A stretch of 64,000 nt of DNA, from contig DASXZW010000001.1 of NCBI GenBank assembly GCA_036501665.1, positions 62,001-126,000 of the forward strand, read 5' to 3'. The notes under the pieces are model-generated. The model saw only the letters and a program-made list of their open reading frames with translations, did not search any database and was not told where the DNA came from. Shown in pieces: positions 47,397 to 56,082 of the stretch. The first letter of the stretch is position 1. Each line of letters opens with the position of its first letter. Both the position numbers and the translations under genes were made by a program. The DNA is from DATAUD01 sp036501665. GTDB taxonomy: Bacteria; Verrucomicrobiota; Verrucomicrobiia; Limisphaerales; Palsa-1400.

Positions 47397-47672
47397 TTAT
47401 TTTGGGTTCCCGCTACCTCCATCGGGTTTTAATAAAAAAATAAATGTTCCAAAAATCCAGGAAATAAGTCCGAGGATGAAAACGCCAATTCCCGGCTCAG
47501 GCCACCAAAACATTGCAGTCACTCCAAAGAAGAACCATGTAAAGCCAGTAATCGCAGTATAAATTGCATATCTGTTCCAGCAGTGCTTCATTTTGAGAGG
47601 AGCAACGAAGGCGGTTGAAATCATCAACGCAATCTCGACGAGGTTGAGATAGATGTTAAACAGTGAATGCAC
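47397..47672 (-). CDS. small three-TM membrane protein, unrecognised
   Basis: The 91-residue protein has three hydrophobic helices (about residues 6-24, 35-54 and 61-82), rich in Phe and Trp (YTAITGFTWFFFGVTAMFWW), with a polar Gly/Ser/Lys tail. AT-rich compared with neighbours. The start is GTG 47672 (HSLFNIYLNL). No family recognised. It lies next to an IS1-like transposase remnant, so it may be transferred cargo. Confidence 0.55.
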   Translation of the reverse strand: MHSLFNIYLNLVEIALMISTAFVAPLKMKHCWNRYAIYTAITGFTWFFFGVTAMFWWPEPGIGVFILGLISWIFGTFIFLLKPDGGSGNPK

Positions 47673-47679
47673 GCCTTCA

Positions 47680-47874
47680 TTAGTTTATCAAATTGACGGT
47701 TTCTTCAAGTGTCCAGACATGACCGGTCAGTCTTGCATCCAAAACAAGGGCCACTCGCAACAACTTATGCGTTCCAGGAAAATCATGGGTCGTTTGAACC
47801 TTCTTGCGTAGTTCGTGACTTTTCACTATCTTCGCGCCCTTGAACAGAATTCCTCGTCCGGAAATCCCGCGCAA
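47680..47874 (-). pseudogene. IS1-like DDE transposase C-terminal remnant
   Basis: The last 36 codons read HDFPGTHKLLRVALVLDARL, then TGHVWTLEETVNLI and a stop. This aligns by eye with the usual end of a common IS1-related DDE transposase group (Y-N-F-x-R-I-H-K-T-L-R-V-T-P-A-M-E-A-G-L-T-D-H-V-W-T-L-E-E-I-V-x-L-I), with several key residues changed. Nothing upstream matches a transposase core. I read it as a decayed fragment. Confidence 0.45.
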
Positions 47875-48472
47875 GGCCGTTTATCGGCTTTCCGTTTATT
47901 TTCGCGGCCTTCAGCAACTAAAGGCCAACGGCATCGCCACCGTTTCAAGCGAAGCGCTGGCGAAAGCTTCCGGCGTCAAGCCCACTCAATTGCGCAAAGA
48001 CCTCGCGTACTTCGGGCAATTCGGCACGCGCGGTTTGGGCTACGACGTTGGGCAATTGGCCGAGATGATTTCCGACGTTCTCGGAACGACCCATTTGCGC
48101 CCGGTCATCCTCGTCGGCGTTGGGAACCTTGGGTTGGCTTTGCTCTCCTATCGCGGTTTTCAAAAGGAAGGATTCGAGATCATCGCGGCGTTTGACTTGG
48201 AGCCGCGTCGCCGGCGCGGGAAGGATATTCCGGTGCCGATTCACGCGCTTACCGAAATGCCCGCTGTCATCCGCGAGCGTGAAGTTAAAATGGCCATTCT
48301 CACGCTTCCCGCATCGGCTGCGCAAGAAGTCGCAAACACTCTCGTCCAATGCGGCATCACGGGAATCCTGAACTTCGCGCCGCTGGTTCTGGACGTTCCC
48401 GAGCAGGTTGTTGTCAATAATGTGAATCTCGCCATTGAATTAGAGAATTTGAGTTATTTCGTTCGGCGGTGA
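47840..48472 (+). CDS. rex: redox-sensing transcriptional repressor Rex
   Basis: The 210-residue protein has an N-terminal winged helix (IPRKAVYRLSVYFRGLQQL, VSSEALAKASGVKPTQLRKDLAYFGQFGTRGLGYDV) and a Rossmann NAD(H)-binding domain (VILVGVGNLGLALLSYRGF, IIAAFDLEP, MAILTLPASAAQEVAN, GILNFAPLVLDVP). The signature NVNLAIELENLSYFVR closes the protein. Rex represses fermentation and respiration genes when NADH/NAD is low. Start TTG 47840 gives the standard N-terminus. Candidate Rex operators (TTGTGA-N6-TCACAA) were not found in the window. Confidence 0.93.
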   Translation: MNRIPRPEIPRKAVYRLSVYFRGLQQLKANGIATVSSEALAKASGVKPTQLRKDLAYFGQFGTRGLGYDVGQLAEMISDVLGTTHLRPVILVGVGNLGLALLSYRGFQKEGFEIIAAFDLEPRRRRGKDIPVPIHALTEMPAVIREREVKMAILTLPASAAQEVANTLVQCGITGILNFAPLVLDVPEQVVVNNVNLAIELENLSYFVRR

Positions 48473-48478
48473 TTTTCA

Positions 48479-48547
48479 TCTCTTAATCTTAATCTTCCCT
48501 CAGAAAAAGAGATTACGATTAGGATTATGATTATGATTAGGAGGGAA
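48479..48547. repeat. GATTAG-type hexamer inverted repeat (copy 4)
   Basis: The left arm CTCTTAATCTTAATCTTCCC (48479-48498) and the right arm of ATTACG/ATTAGG/ATTATG hexamers ending GGAGGGAAA (48511-48547) form an imperfect hairpin directly after rex. Confidence 0.65.
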
Positions 48548-48632
48548 ACCTAAAAGCGAACGCAGAGCGTTCCGGCTGCTGTCCATTTTGAACTAGCCAA
48601 TTCACGATTTTGTCCCCAAAGTCCCGCCCACG

Positions 48633-49565
48633 ATGTCACCTGCGCCTGTCATAGAAACGGAGGCTCTCTCAAAAGTCTTCGGACAACAGCGCGCTTTGGA
48701 CAACGTCAGCGTCAAAGTCCTTCCGGGCGCGATTGGCCTGCTCGGCCCCAATGGCGCGGGCAAAAGCACTTTCATGAAGTGCCTGCTTCAACTTCAGCCG
48801 ATTTCCTCCGGTTCCGCGCGCCTGCTCGGCGGTGAAGTCGGCAAGGAGGGACGCGAAATTCGCAAACGCGTCGGTTATGCGCCCGAACAAAACTGCCACA
48901 TCCCTGGCATGGCTGGCTGCGAGTATGTGACCTACTGCGCGCAATTGTCCGGTTTGCCTTTTCAAGCAGCCCGCCAGCGCGCGCACGAAATGCTCGATTT
49001 CGTCGGCATGAGCCAGGAGCGTTACCGCAAGGTCGATACTTATTCCACCGGGATGAAGCAGCGGCTCAAACTTGCGCAAGCCATCGTCCATGACCCGGAA
49101 ATTGTTTTTCTCGATGAACCCACCAACGGCCTTGATCCGAAAGGCCAGGCGCAGATTTTGGAATTGGTTGAAAGTCTGTGGTCGAAGTACGGGATCACTG
49201 TGATTTTGTCCTCCCATTTGCTGCACGATGTCGAACGCGTTTGCGGACAAATTATCATCATCGCCCGAGGACGCGTCCTGGTGCATGACAGTTTGCAATC
49301 GCTCAAGGCCCGCAAACGCGGCGCTGCCGAGGTTGTGCTTGCGCGCGGCCATTCGGAATTGCAGGCCGCCTGCCAAAGCCGCGCATGGCCCTGCCAGATG
49401 CTCCCCAATGGGCATTTGCGCGTGGAGCACAGCGCCGATTCTCTGAATCCATTGTTGACACTGATGAACGAGTTGAAGGTGCCTCCGCTCGAAATCATCC
49501 CCAGCCCGAACGCGCTGGAAGAAACGTTTTTACAGGCCCTGGAGATTTCCCATGCCGCTGCATGA
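48633..49565 (+). CDS. ABC transporter ATP-binding protein (ABC-2 type)
   Basis: The 310-residue ATPase has Walker A LLGPNGAGKSTFMKCLL (about residue 35), Q-loop VGYAPEQNCHIPGM, signature YSTGMKQRLKLAQAI, Walker B IVFLDEPTNGLD and H-loop VILSSHLLHDVERV. The C-terminal 90 residues are a non-conserved accessory region. First gene of a four-gene operon with two ATPases and two ABC-2 permeases, each overlapping the next by 4-14 bp. Closest analogues by layout are GldA/NatA/NosF-type exporters; substrate unknown. Confidence 0.93.
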   Translation: MSPAPVIETEALSKVFGQQRALDNVSVKVLPGAIGLLGPNGAGKSTFMKCLLQLQPISSGSARLLGGEVGKEGREIRKRVGYAPEQNCHIPGMAGCEYVTYCAQLSGLPFQAARQRAHEMLDFVGMSQERYRKVDTYSTGMKQRLKLAQAIVHDPEIVFLDEPTNGLDPKGQAQILELVESLWSKYGITVILSSHLLHDVERVCGQIIIIARGRVLVHDSLQSLKARKRGAAEVVLARGHSELQAACQSRAWPCQMLPNGHLRVEHSADSLNPLLTLMNELKVPPLEIIPSPNALEETFLQALEISHAAA

Positions 49566-50547
49566 CGTAAATTATCAGCATTGGACCGGAACGCACCGGG
49601 GCATCTGGGCCCGGCGCTGGGTCATCGCCCGGAATGGACTCGCAGCCGCCCTGAACAACAAAGTCATTCGCAACTTCGTCGTGCTCTGCTGGATGATGGC
49701 GCTGCTAATGGCCGGGCTTTTGTTCATTGTCGGCCAATTGCTCGTTGCCGACAGCATTGTTGTTCAATGGGTCGGAAAACTGAATCCGCAACTCCAGGCT
49801 TTCGCGCAAATGCTGACGCAATGGTTGCAGGACCATCCTGAAATATCGGTGGCCACGACGCAAAACGCGCTGTTCTATTTCTTCAGCATCTACCTGATGC
49901 CGGTCGGAATTTTCATTCTCGGCCTCGCCATGCCGTCGCTGATCACGCGCGATTTGGCCAGCAACGCGATCCTGGTTTATTCCTCCAAGGCCGTAACGCG
50001 CGGGGATTATTTGCTCGGCAAATATTGCACGGCGTTCGGCTTGCTTACGTTGACGTGGCTTGGGCCGGCCTGCGCCGCGTGGTTCCTGGGAAATCTTCTT
50101 GGGCCGGATTGGCGGTTCTTCTGGCATTCGCGGGCGGCATTATTCCACGTCTTGGTTTTCTCGCTCAGCGGCATGTTGATTCTCAGCGCGCTGGCGCTGG
50201 CTGTTTCCGCGTCATCCAGCCGCGAAAAAGCGACGCCTGCGATTTGGTTCATGTGGTGGATTCTCGGGGGTGTCATTCAACCGATTGCCATGAATGCCCG
50301 CCCTTGGCTGCGTCACTTGAGTTTCAGCTATGATCTCAGGCAAATCGGCCTTTCCACGTTTCAACTTGGCAAAGACCTGAAAACCGCGCAGGACAACGTC
50401 CCGATTTTCGGCCAGATGCTCGCGAACATCTCGCGCCCAACTCGCGATGCGTTGAATAACGCGACATTGGGCGGTTCGCTGGTTGCGCTGGCGGCGATGC
50501 TGGTCATCGGCGCGGTGATTATCCGCAAACGCGTGAAACCCGAATGA
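49552..50547 (+). CDS. ABC-2 type permease
   Basis: The 331-residue membrane protein has six hydrophobic segments (about residues 43-66, 105-125, 160-185, 200-220, 232-245 and 305-325). It contains GLAMPSLITRDLASNAILVYSSKAVTRGDYLLGKY, typical of ABC-2 permeases (NosY-like: a short cytoplasmic loop with R-D, then a Y-L-x-x-K). Its ATG lies 14 bp inside the end of the first ATPase gene. Confidence 0.85.
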   Translation: MPLHDVNYQHWTGTHRGIWARRWVIARNGLAAALNNKVIRNFVVLCWMMALLMAGLLFIVGQLLVADSIVVQWVGKLNPQLQAFAQMLTQWLQDHPEISVATTQNALFYFFSIYLMPVGIFILGLAMPSLITRDLASNAILVYSSKAVTRGDYLLGKYCTAFGLLTLTWLGPACAAWFLGNLLGPDWRFFWHSRAALFHVLVFSLSGMLILSALALAVSASSSREKATPAIWFMWWILGGVIQPIAMNARPWLRHLSFSYDLRQIGLSTFQLGKDLKTAQDNVPIFGQMLANISRPTRDALNNATLGGSLVALAAMLVIGAVIIRKRVKPE

Positions 50548-51470
50548 GCACCGTCATCCAGGCAATCGAGTTAAGCCGGTGGTACGGCATCGTGATGGGG
50601 CTGAACAACGTCAGCTTTGAAATCGAGGCGGGCCTGACCGGTCTCGTCGGCCCCAACGGCGCGGGCAAGAGCACGTTGATTCAAATTATCACCGGCCAGC
50701 TTCAGCCCAGCTCCGGGCGGCTCACTGTCTTCGGCCTCAAGCCGTGGAATAATCCGCCGTTGCTGCGACGCGTTGGATATTGTCCAGAAGGCGAAGCGGT
50801 CCCGCGCGAATTGCGCCCGATGGATTGGCTTTGCAGCATGGGACTGCTTTCCGGCGTCCCGCCCGCCGACGTGAAGGCGCGCGCGGAAGCCGTGCTGGAT
50901 CGAGTGAAATTGCCGCGCGAACATTGGCACAAACGCATGGGCCAATATTCCAAGGGGATGAAACAGCGCGTCAAACTAGGGCAGGGGCTGCTGCACGAAC
51001 CGGACTTGCTCGTGCTGGACGAACCGATGAACGGCCTCGACCCGATGGGCCGCCAGGAGGTCGCGCAGACTTTGAAGGAACTCGCCGCCCAAAACGTGAG
51101 CATCCTTGTGTCAAGTCACATTCTCGCGGAACTGGAGTCATTGTGCAAAAACATCCTCGTGCTCAATTGGGGCCGAATCCTTGCTTCCGGCAGTCAAAAA
51201 GAAATCCGCGCCGACATCAAGGATTGGTCCGAGGAATTGGAAATTCAATGCGACCAGCCCGAACGCCTTGCCCGCCAGCTTTTCGACGCGGGAATGTTGA
51301 TGGGTTTCGACATTGATCCGGCGGACGGGCGACTCAGCATCCGCGTAAAGGACGCCGGCGCATTTTATGAACAGTGGACTTCGCTTCTGCTTCAAAGCGG
51401 CGTGACCGTCCACGGCATTCGCAGCCGCAGCCGGTCTTTGCAAAACATCTACGAAAAGGTGACTACGTGA
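50544..51470 (+). CDS. second ABC transporter ATP-binding protein (ABC-2 type)
   Basis: The 308-residue ATPase has Walker A LVGPNGAGKSTLIQIIT, Q-loop VGYCPEGEAVPRELRPM, signature YSKGMKQRVKLGQGL, Walker B LLVLDEPMNGLD and H-loop ILVSSHILAELESL. Start ATG overlaps the permease stop (ATGA). It is a paralogue of the first ATPase, so the operon encodes either a heteromeric transporter or two cognate pairs. Confidence 0.93.
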   Translation: MSTVIQAIELSRWYGIVMGLNNVSFEIEAGLTGLVGPNGAGKSTLIQIITGQLQPSSGRLTVFGLKPWNNPPLLRRVGYCPEGEAVPRELRPMDWLCSMGLLSGVPPADVKARAEAVLDRVKLPREHWHKRMGQYSKGMKQRVKLGQGLLHEPDLLVLDEPMNGLDPMGRQEVAQTLKELAAQNVSILVSSHILAELESLCKNILVLNWGRILASGSQKEIRADIKDWSEELEIQCDQPERLARQLFDAGMLMGFDIDPADGRLSIRVKDAGAFYEQWTSLLLQSGVTVHGIRSRSRSLQNIYEKVTT

Positions 51471-52597
51471 GCGAGAAGCCACTCCCGACATTTTTCAACG
51501 CGCTTCAGGCAATCTGGGCGCTGACGTGGAAAGGCCAATGGACAGCCGCGCGCCTCCCGTATCGTTTCGGCGTGTTGCTGGTGCTTCCGGCGCTGGTGCT
51601 CATCACGGTCGATACCGTGCAACGCTGGTCGCAGCGGCAAAGCTCATTCGGCAGCGCCTTTGTGCAGACGGACTCTATTGCAAAGCGGTTGGACCGGCGT
51701 CAGGTCCCTTTGCAGCAGGCCCAGCGCGACAGTCTTCGCGCGATTCTCCAGGAGGAATTTCAGCGCCTCCAATCCTTGTGGACTGATGAACCGAACGAAT
51801 CAGTCGCTACGCGAAAAACCCGGCTGGAGGAACATCTCGGCGAGTTCGGTCGGCGAATTCTCGACCGTGTCAAAGATGTGCTTGACGGTCGGCAGATGGC
51901 GGAGATGCGGCTCTGGGAAGCCAAGTTCCGCGATTCCACCGTGGAGCGCTTGAGCGCAATCCAGCCCGGATGGGGGCGGACGACGCCGTTCTACCATTGG
52001 CTCATCGACTGTTATTTTTTCATTATTCTGCCGCTGACGTGCGTCCGTGCTTGCGGCGCGCTGATTCGCGATGAATTGCAGGCCGACACGCTTGGTTTTT
52101 TAATTACGCGACCCATCAGCCGCGCCCGGCTCCTGGTGGTCAAGTATATCGCGCAGGTCGTCTGGCTTGAATTGCTGTTGCTCGTGGAAACCTTGCTTCT
52201 GTTCGGGACGGGATTCGAGCGCGACATCCTTGGCCTCAGCGCCTTGTTTCCGTTATTTCTAGTGGTGCAAATTGCGGCAATTCCTGCCTGGTGTGCCCTC
52301 GGTGCGTTGCTGGGCCAAATTACGACCCGTTACATGGCTGCTGCGTTGATTTACGGCGCGGTGGTTGAAATGGGCATTGGCCGCATTCCGACAAACATCA
52401 ATTCGCTCTCACTATTGCGACATCTCGAAACGCTGCTGTCCAGAAACGGGACGCTTGAAGGGATTTTTAGTTGGGACGTGGGAAATGTTTGGGTTGCAGT
52501 TTCGGCCCTTGTCCTTGCGCCGGTGATCTTTGGTGGGATTGCGGCATTCCTGTTCAGCATGATCGAATATCACGCAGCGGCAGAAATGCAGAAATGA
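51467..52597 (+). CDS. ABC-2 type permease with long extracytoplasmic loop
   Basis: The 376-residue protein has an N-terminal membrane helix (FGVLLVLPALVLITV) and then a soluble helical loop of about 130 residues (about 60-170, with QAQRDSLRAILQEEFQRLQS and TRKTRLEEHLGEFGRRILDRVK). The ABC-2 membrane core follows (FIILPLTCVRACGALIRDELQADTLGFLITRPISRARLLVVKY). The long loop recalls permeases of GldG-like or NosY-like systems. GTG 51467 overlaps the previous stop (GTGA); the upstream part of the longer frame lies inside the ATPase gene. Confidence 0.83.
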   Translation: MSEKPLPTFFNALQAIWALTWKGQWTAARLPYRFGVLLVLPALVLITVDTVQRWSQRQSSFGSAFVQTDSIAKRLDRRQVPLQQAQRDSLRAILQEEFQRLQSLWTDEPNESVATRKTRLEEHLGEFGRRILDRVKDVLDGRQMAEMRLWEAKFRDSTVERLSAIQPGWGRTTPFYHWLIDCYFFIILPLTCVRACGALIRDELQADTLGFLITRPISRARLLVVKYIAQVVWLELLLLVETLLLFGTGFERDILGLSALFPLFLVVQIAAIPAWCALGALLGQITTRYMAAALIYGAVVEMGIGRIPTNINSLSLLRHLETLLSRNGTLEGIFSWDVGNVWVAVSALVLAPVIFGGIAAFLFSMIEYHAAAEMQK

Positions 52598-52602
52598 CTC
52601 TT

Positions 52603-52628
52603 CTGTAGGGCGGTGCTGCGCCGCCGCC
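52603..52628 (+). repeat. GTAGGGCGG-type palindromic repeat (copy 2)
   Basis: CTGTAGGGCGGTGCTGCGCC then GCCGCC, 6 bp after the end of the ABC operon. It is nearly the reverse complement of 41069-41096 and can fold as GGCGG-TGCTGCG-CCGCC. Confidence 0.5.
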
Positions 52629-52656
52629 ACTGAAAAAAGGCAAAGACCAATCTCAG

Positions 52657-52851
52657 TTATTCGCGTGCTCGAATGGCCGTGAGCCACATCAACAGAAGCG
52701 TTGCGACTCCAACCACGAGAATGACCCAGGCCGCCGGCGGAGTGCGGTCCGCAGGACCTGAGAAATGAGAAATGAACGCGATCACCAGGATCAGACCAAT
52801 GCACTGGATCAAATCCAGTCCACCCATACGGCGATTTTTCATCGGAACCAT
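52657..52851 (-). CDS. small two-TM membrane protein, unrecognised
   Basis: The 64-residue protein has two hydrophobic helices (LIQCIGLILVIAFISHF and AAWVILVVGVATLLLMWLTA) and short basic ends (KNRR, RARE). No family recognised. ATG 52851 is the natural start. Short length limits confidence, but the two-helix pattern with flanking charges is consistent with a real gene. Confidence 0.5.
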   Translation of the reverse strand: MVPMKNRRMGGLDLIQCIGLILVIAFISHFSGPADRTPPAAWVILVVGVATLLLMWLTAIRARE

Positions 52852-52977
52852 GCTAACACACTGCGTAGCATGGCGTGTGCCAGTTAAGAACTGCCTCGCA
52901 ATGGCTGCTTGAATTGGTCAATAACCCTGGGCCAATTTGTCCATTGACCGCTTCCGACTCGGAAGCATTTTGTCATT

Positions 52978-53208
52978 GTGAATGCAGTTGCGAATCAGCC
53001 GGAAATTTTCTCTCAGGACGTGGACGTGATGAGCGGAGCCATTGTCTTTTGCGGCACCCGAATTCCCGCCCAAACATTTTTCGATCATCTTGACAGTGGC
53101 GGGACAGTAGATCAGTTCCTTGAATGGTACGATGGCGCAAGCCGCGATCAATTAAACGCCGTGCTTGCAATTCGAGAGACATCCGGCGCTTCAACTTATC
53201 GAAATTAA
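52978..53208 (+). CDS. DUF433 domain protein (antitoxin-like)
   Basis: The 76-residue protein matches DUF433: DVMSGAIVFCGTRIPAQTFFDHLDSGGTVDQFLEWYDGASRDQLNAVLAI, i.e. M-x-G-x-x-x-x-x-G-T-R-I-P-x-x-x-x-x-x-x-L-x-x-G. The domain is a winged-helix/MerR-like fold usually paired with a DUF5615 PIN-like toxin. No toxin gene follows here; a palindromic repeat begins 21 bp after the stop. Start GTG 52978. Probably an orphan antitoxin-type regulator. Confidence 0.8.
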   Translation: MNAVANQPEIFSQDVDVMSGAIVFCGTRIPAQTFFDHLDSGGTVDQFLEWYDGASRDQLNAVLAIRETSGASTYRN

Positions 53209-53229
53209 CGCGATGTCTAATTATTGATT

Positions 53230-53283
53230 GGTAGGGATGGCCCGCCGGGCCGTCCGTGGACGCCTCGGCGAGGCGTCCCTACC
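53230..53283 (+). repeat. 54-bp GGACGCCTCG palindromic element (copy F, full unit)
   Basis: The full two-hairpin unit bounded by GGTAGGGA and TCCCTACC matches the reverse complement of copy A (9815-9868) at 53 of 54 positions. Flanks are TTGATT on the left and CTGAAGTTTAGATGCG on the right. Confidence 0.88.
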
Positions 53284-53299
53284 CTGAAGTTTAGATGCG

Positions 53300-53800
53300 T
53301 CACTTGATCTCCCGGTTTGCTACGCCCTTTTCTGTCTGCTTCCTGCGAAATTCTTCGTATGCTTTCCGATGCTGCGAATGCTTGATTCCAAGAATCGCCG
53401 CCGCCAGCAATGCCGCGTTGATCGCGCCGGGTTTGCCGATTGCCAAAGTTCCCACCGGCACGCCGCCCGGCATCTGGACCATCGACAGCAACGAATCCAT
53501 TCCGTGCAACGACTTGGATTCCATCGGCACGCCGAGGACGGGCAGGGGAGTCTTAGCCGCTGTCACGCCCGCCAAATGCGCCGCGCCGCCCGCCGCCGCG
53601 ATGATAACTTCCAACCCCCGCGACGCCGCGCTCGACGCCCATTCAAACAACAGGTCCGGCGTGCGATGCGCCGAGATGACCTGGACTTCGCTTGGAATTC
53701 CCAGTTCCTTCAATTGATTGGCAGCGTGCTGCATTGTTTCCCAATCCGATTGGCTGCCCATGATGACACCGACGAGTGCTTGATTCTTTTGTTCTGACAT
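53300..53800 (-). CDS. purE: N5-carboxyaminoimidazole ribonucleotide mutase PurE
   Basis: PurE converts N5-CAIR to CAIR in purine synthesis. The 166-residue length is normal for class I. Motifs are VGVIMGSQSDWETMQHA (phosphate loop), VISAHRTPDLLFEW (catalytic His), VIIAAAGGAAHLAGVTAAKTPLPVLGVPM and GMDSLLSMVQMPGGVPVGTLAIGKPGAINAALLAAAIL. purK is not adjacent. A palindromic repeat lies just downstream. Confidence 0.96.
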   Translation of the reverse strand: MSEQKNQALVGVIMGSQSDWETMQHAANQLKELGIPSEVQVISAHRTPDLLFEWASSAASRGLEVIIAAAGGAAHLAGVTAAKTPLPVLGVPMESKSLHGMDSLLSMVQMPGGVPVGTLAIGKPGAINAALLAAAILGIKHSQHRKAYEEFRRKQTEKGVANREIK

Positions 53801-53837
53801 GCGCGCGATTGTAGTGGCCCGCCGTGAAAGTTCAAAA

Positions 53838-55949
53838 TTATTCCGCCGCCTTCGTCAACGCTTCCTGCACATCGGAAGGACTGAGGACTGTCGGCAATTT
53901 CTCCGGCGGCTTCGATGGATCCTTGGAATACACCAAAACCAACGGAATCCCGCCGCCGTTGAATTTGTGCAGTTCAACTGAGATCGCAGGGTCCTCCCTC
54001 GTGTAATCCGCAATCAACGCGACTGTACCCGTTTGCTTGAGCTTCGCGCGTGTCGAGGGAATTTCGATGCTTGTCCGTTTATTAAGTTGACAGGTCAGGC
54101 AGCTTCTCGCGGTGAAATCGACCAACACAGGATGCCCCGCCTTCTGCGCTTCTTCGACGGCCTGCGGACTCCATGCATTCCAAACAATCGCGTCCGGCGA
54201 CGGTTTTGTTTCCACGAGAAGCCCGATGTCCGCCGCGACAAGCGCGACGCAAATCACCGCCGCCAATCCTTTACGTGACAGGCCGCGCTGCACAAATTCA
54301 CCCCAAACCCACGCCGCCAGCGCCAGAATCACCAGAAATTCCCCCAGCCAAAGCACTTCATCCGGCGCGTTCGCCGAAACCCACAGCAACCAGACCGCCG
54401 TCGCCATCATCGGAAAACCCATCGCGTTCTTGAATTTTTCCATCCAGATGCCGGGCTTCGGCAGCACCTTCAACAAACTCGGCTGCGCGCACAGCAACAC
54501 AAATGGAAACGCAAAACCCGCGCCCGCAGCCGCGAACACTCCCAAAATCACCGGGGCCGATTGCGTGAACGCAAACGCCAGCGCCACTCCCAAAAATGGC
54601 GCGGTGCAAGGCGTCGCCAAAACCGTCGCCAGTATGCCGTTGAAAAATGCGCCGGGCGCGCCCTGACGCGATGCCAGCCCCACCGCCGCTCCCGCCGCGC
54701 GCGAACTCAGAGTAATCTCGAAGACGCCGAAAAGATTCAGCGCGATCAATGTCATCAGCACTGTCAGCGCCACTTGAAAATGCGGGTTCCGAAACGCGTC
54801 GCCCCAATTGGCCGCGCCTCCCGCCCGTTGCACGCCGATGGCCAATCCTGCCAATACTAAAAACGAACACATCACTCCTAGTCCATAAACAATTCCCAGC
54901 GTCCGCGCCCGGCCCGGCGTTTCTGTCGATTGCTTGACAAACCCAAGGATTTTCAGCGCGATGATCGGCAGCACGCACGGCATGAAGTTCAGAATCAATC
55001 CGCCGACAAACGCGAGCAGCAACATCGTCGGCAGCGAACCTGGCACAGTCGGGGAATGCGGCGAAGTTCCCGAAGTGGCCGCGGCAGTTTCTGTCGAGAA
55101 AGAACCGCTGATTGGCAAATCCACTTCAACGCCGGAAGCAGCGTCGGAGTCCGCTTTGCCGACGAGAATTCCCATGACGCGCGACGGCCATTCGTTGCCG
55201 TTTGTATGCACAACCTTTTCCAGGCGTATGGAATTTGACCCGGCAGTCAGCGTCGTTGTCACCCCCGCAACGTCAATATTCGTATCGAGATAAGGATAAA
55301 AATCCGCAGGGGCTGGGGTTGAGTTTGTCAACCATTCGATTAGCAGCGGTCGGGAATTAGTAGAGGAGCCAGGACCTTCCCATGAAGCGCGGGCCAGCGA
55401 GGCGTCCCCGCGCGGCGGAACTTTTGCGCGCCATTCTTCCAGAAGCTGCGCGTTGGCCGACGGTTTTGCGGCATCCGAAATCGCAAGCGTTACTTTGTTG
55501 GTGACGCTGGAAAAAATACAGATGTCCTTGCACTCCATCCACCGTGCTATCGCCTCTAATTCGACTGGGCCCGGGGCGAGGTCCTTCGCCAGCGTGATCG
55601 GCACCAGCAGGACGACCTTGTTGGTATAGATATACGTGACAAGCGGAGTGTCGCCCGCCGGTTCAGTAAGTTTCGAGGGAATCGGCCAATTAATTTCGCC
55701 AGCGGAAACGCCGTTGGGCAGAACCCATTGAATACGCGTCGCCTCACCCGCGTCGCCGCCATTGCGCCAGTAAGTATGCCAGCCCGCAGGCATATCCATT
55801 TCCAGCCCGGCCCAGATGGTGTCGCCTGCGCGCGCCGAATCCGCCGAAAGCAGCAGTCGAACCTGGGTTCTCGGCGCAGCAAAAGCAGACTTGGCAACCA
55901 ACGCCAGGATCACCAGAAGCCAAAGCCGCCGTTTTATGAAAACAGCCAT
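53838..55949 (-). CDS. DsbD/ScsB-like protein-disulfide reductase
   Basis: The 703-residue protein has a signal peptide (LWLLVILALVAKSAFA) and a periplasmic DsbD-alpha/DUF255-like region (about 25-270). That region has WHTYWRNGGDAGEATRIQW and ARWMECKDICIFSS, an extra Cys pair also seen in ScsB. Eight membrane helices (about 320-600) carry the electron-carrying cysteines FMPCVLPIIALKI and LATPCTAPFLG. A C-terminal thioredoxin domain follows with FTARSCLTCQLNKRTSIE (C-L-T-C). It moves electrons from cytoplasmic thioredoxin to periplasmic substrates. ATG 55949 follows an in-frame upstream ATG (56009) that lacks a signal peptide. Confidence 0.93.
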   Translation of the reverse strand: MAVFIKRRLWLLVILALVAKSAFAAPRTQVRLLLSADSARAGDTIWAGLEMDMPAGWHTYWRNGGDAGEATRIQWVLPNGVSAGEINWPIPSKLTEPAGDTPLVTYIYTNKVVLLVPITLAKDLAPGPVELEAIARWMECKDICIFSSVTNKVTLAISDAAKPSANAQLLEEWRAKVPPRGDASLARASWEGPGSSTNSRPLLIEWLTNSTPAPADFYPYLDTNIDVAGVTTTLTAGSNSIRLEKVVHTNGNEWPSRVMGILVGKADSDAASGVEVDLPISGSFSTETAAATSGTSPHSPTVPGSLPTMLLLAFVGGLILNFMPCVLPIIALKILGFVKQSTETPGRARTLGIVYGLGVMCSFLVLAGLAIGVQRAGGAANWGDAFRNPHFQVALTVLMTLIALNLFGVFEITLSSRAAGAAVGLASRQGAPGAFFNGILATVLATPCTAPFLGVALAFAFTQSAPVILGVFAAAGAGFAFPFVLLCAQPSLLKVLPKPGIWMEKFKNAMGFPMMATAVWLLWVSANAPDEVLWLGEFLVILALAAWVWGEFVQRGLSRKGLAAVICVALVAADIGLLVETKPSPDAIVWNAWSPQAVEEAQKAGHPVLVDFTARSCLTCQLNKRTSIEIPSTRAKLKQTGTVALIADYTREDPAISVELHKFNGGGIPLVLVYSKDPSKPPEKLPTVLSPSDVQEALTKAAE

Positions 55950-56082
55950 ACCATCAATTAGGCCCAAACCCCGCCAAACGCAAACCCAACATACCTGCGA
56001 TCGTTTCACTGTTTGTGAACCGACTCTTTCTTAAACGTTCTCAGCAACCACCTCGAAAAAAATCACAGCACAATAAATCGTT

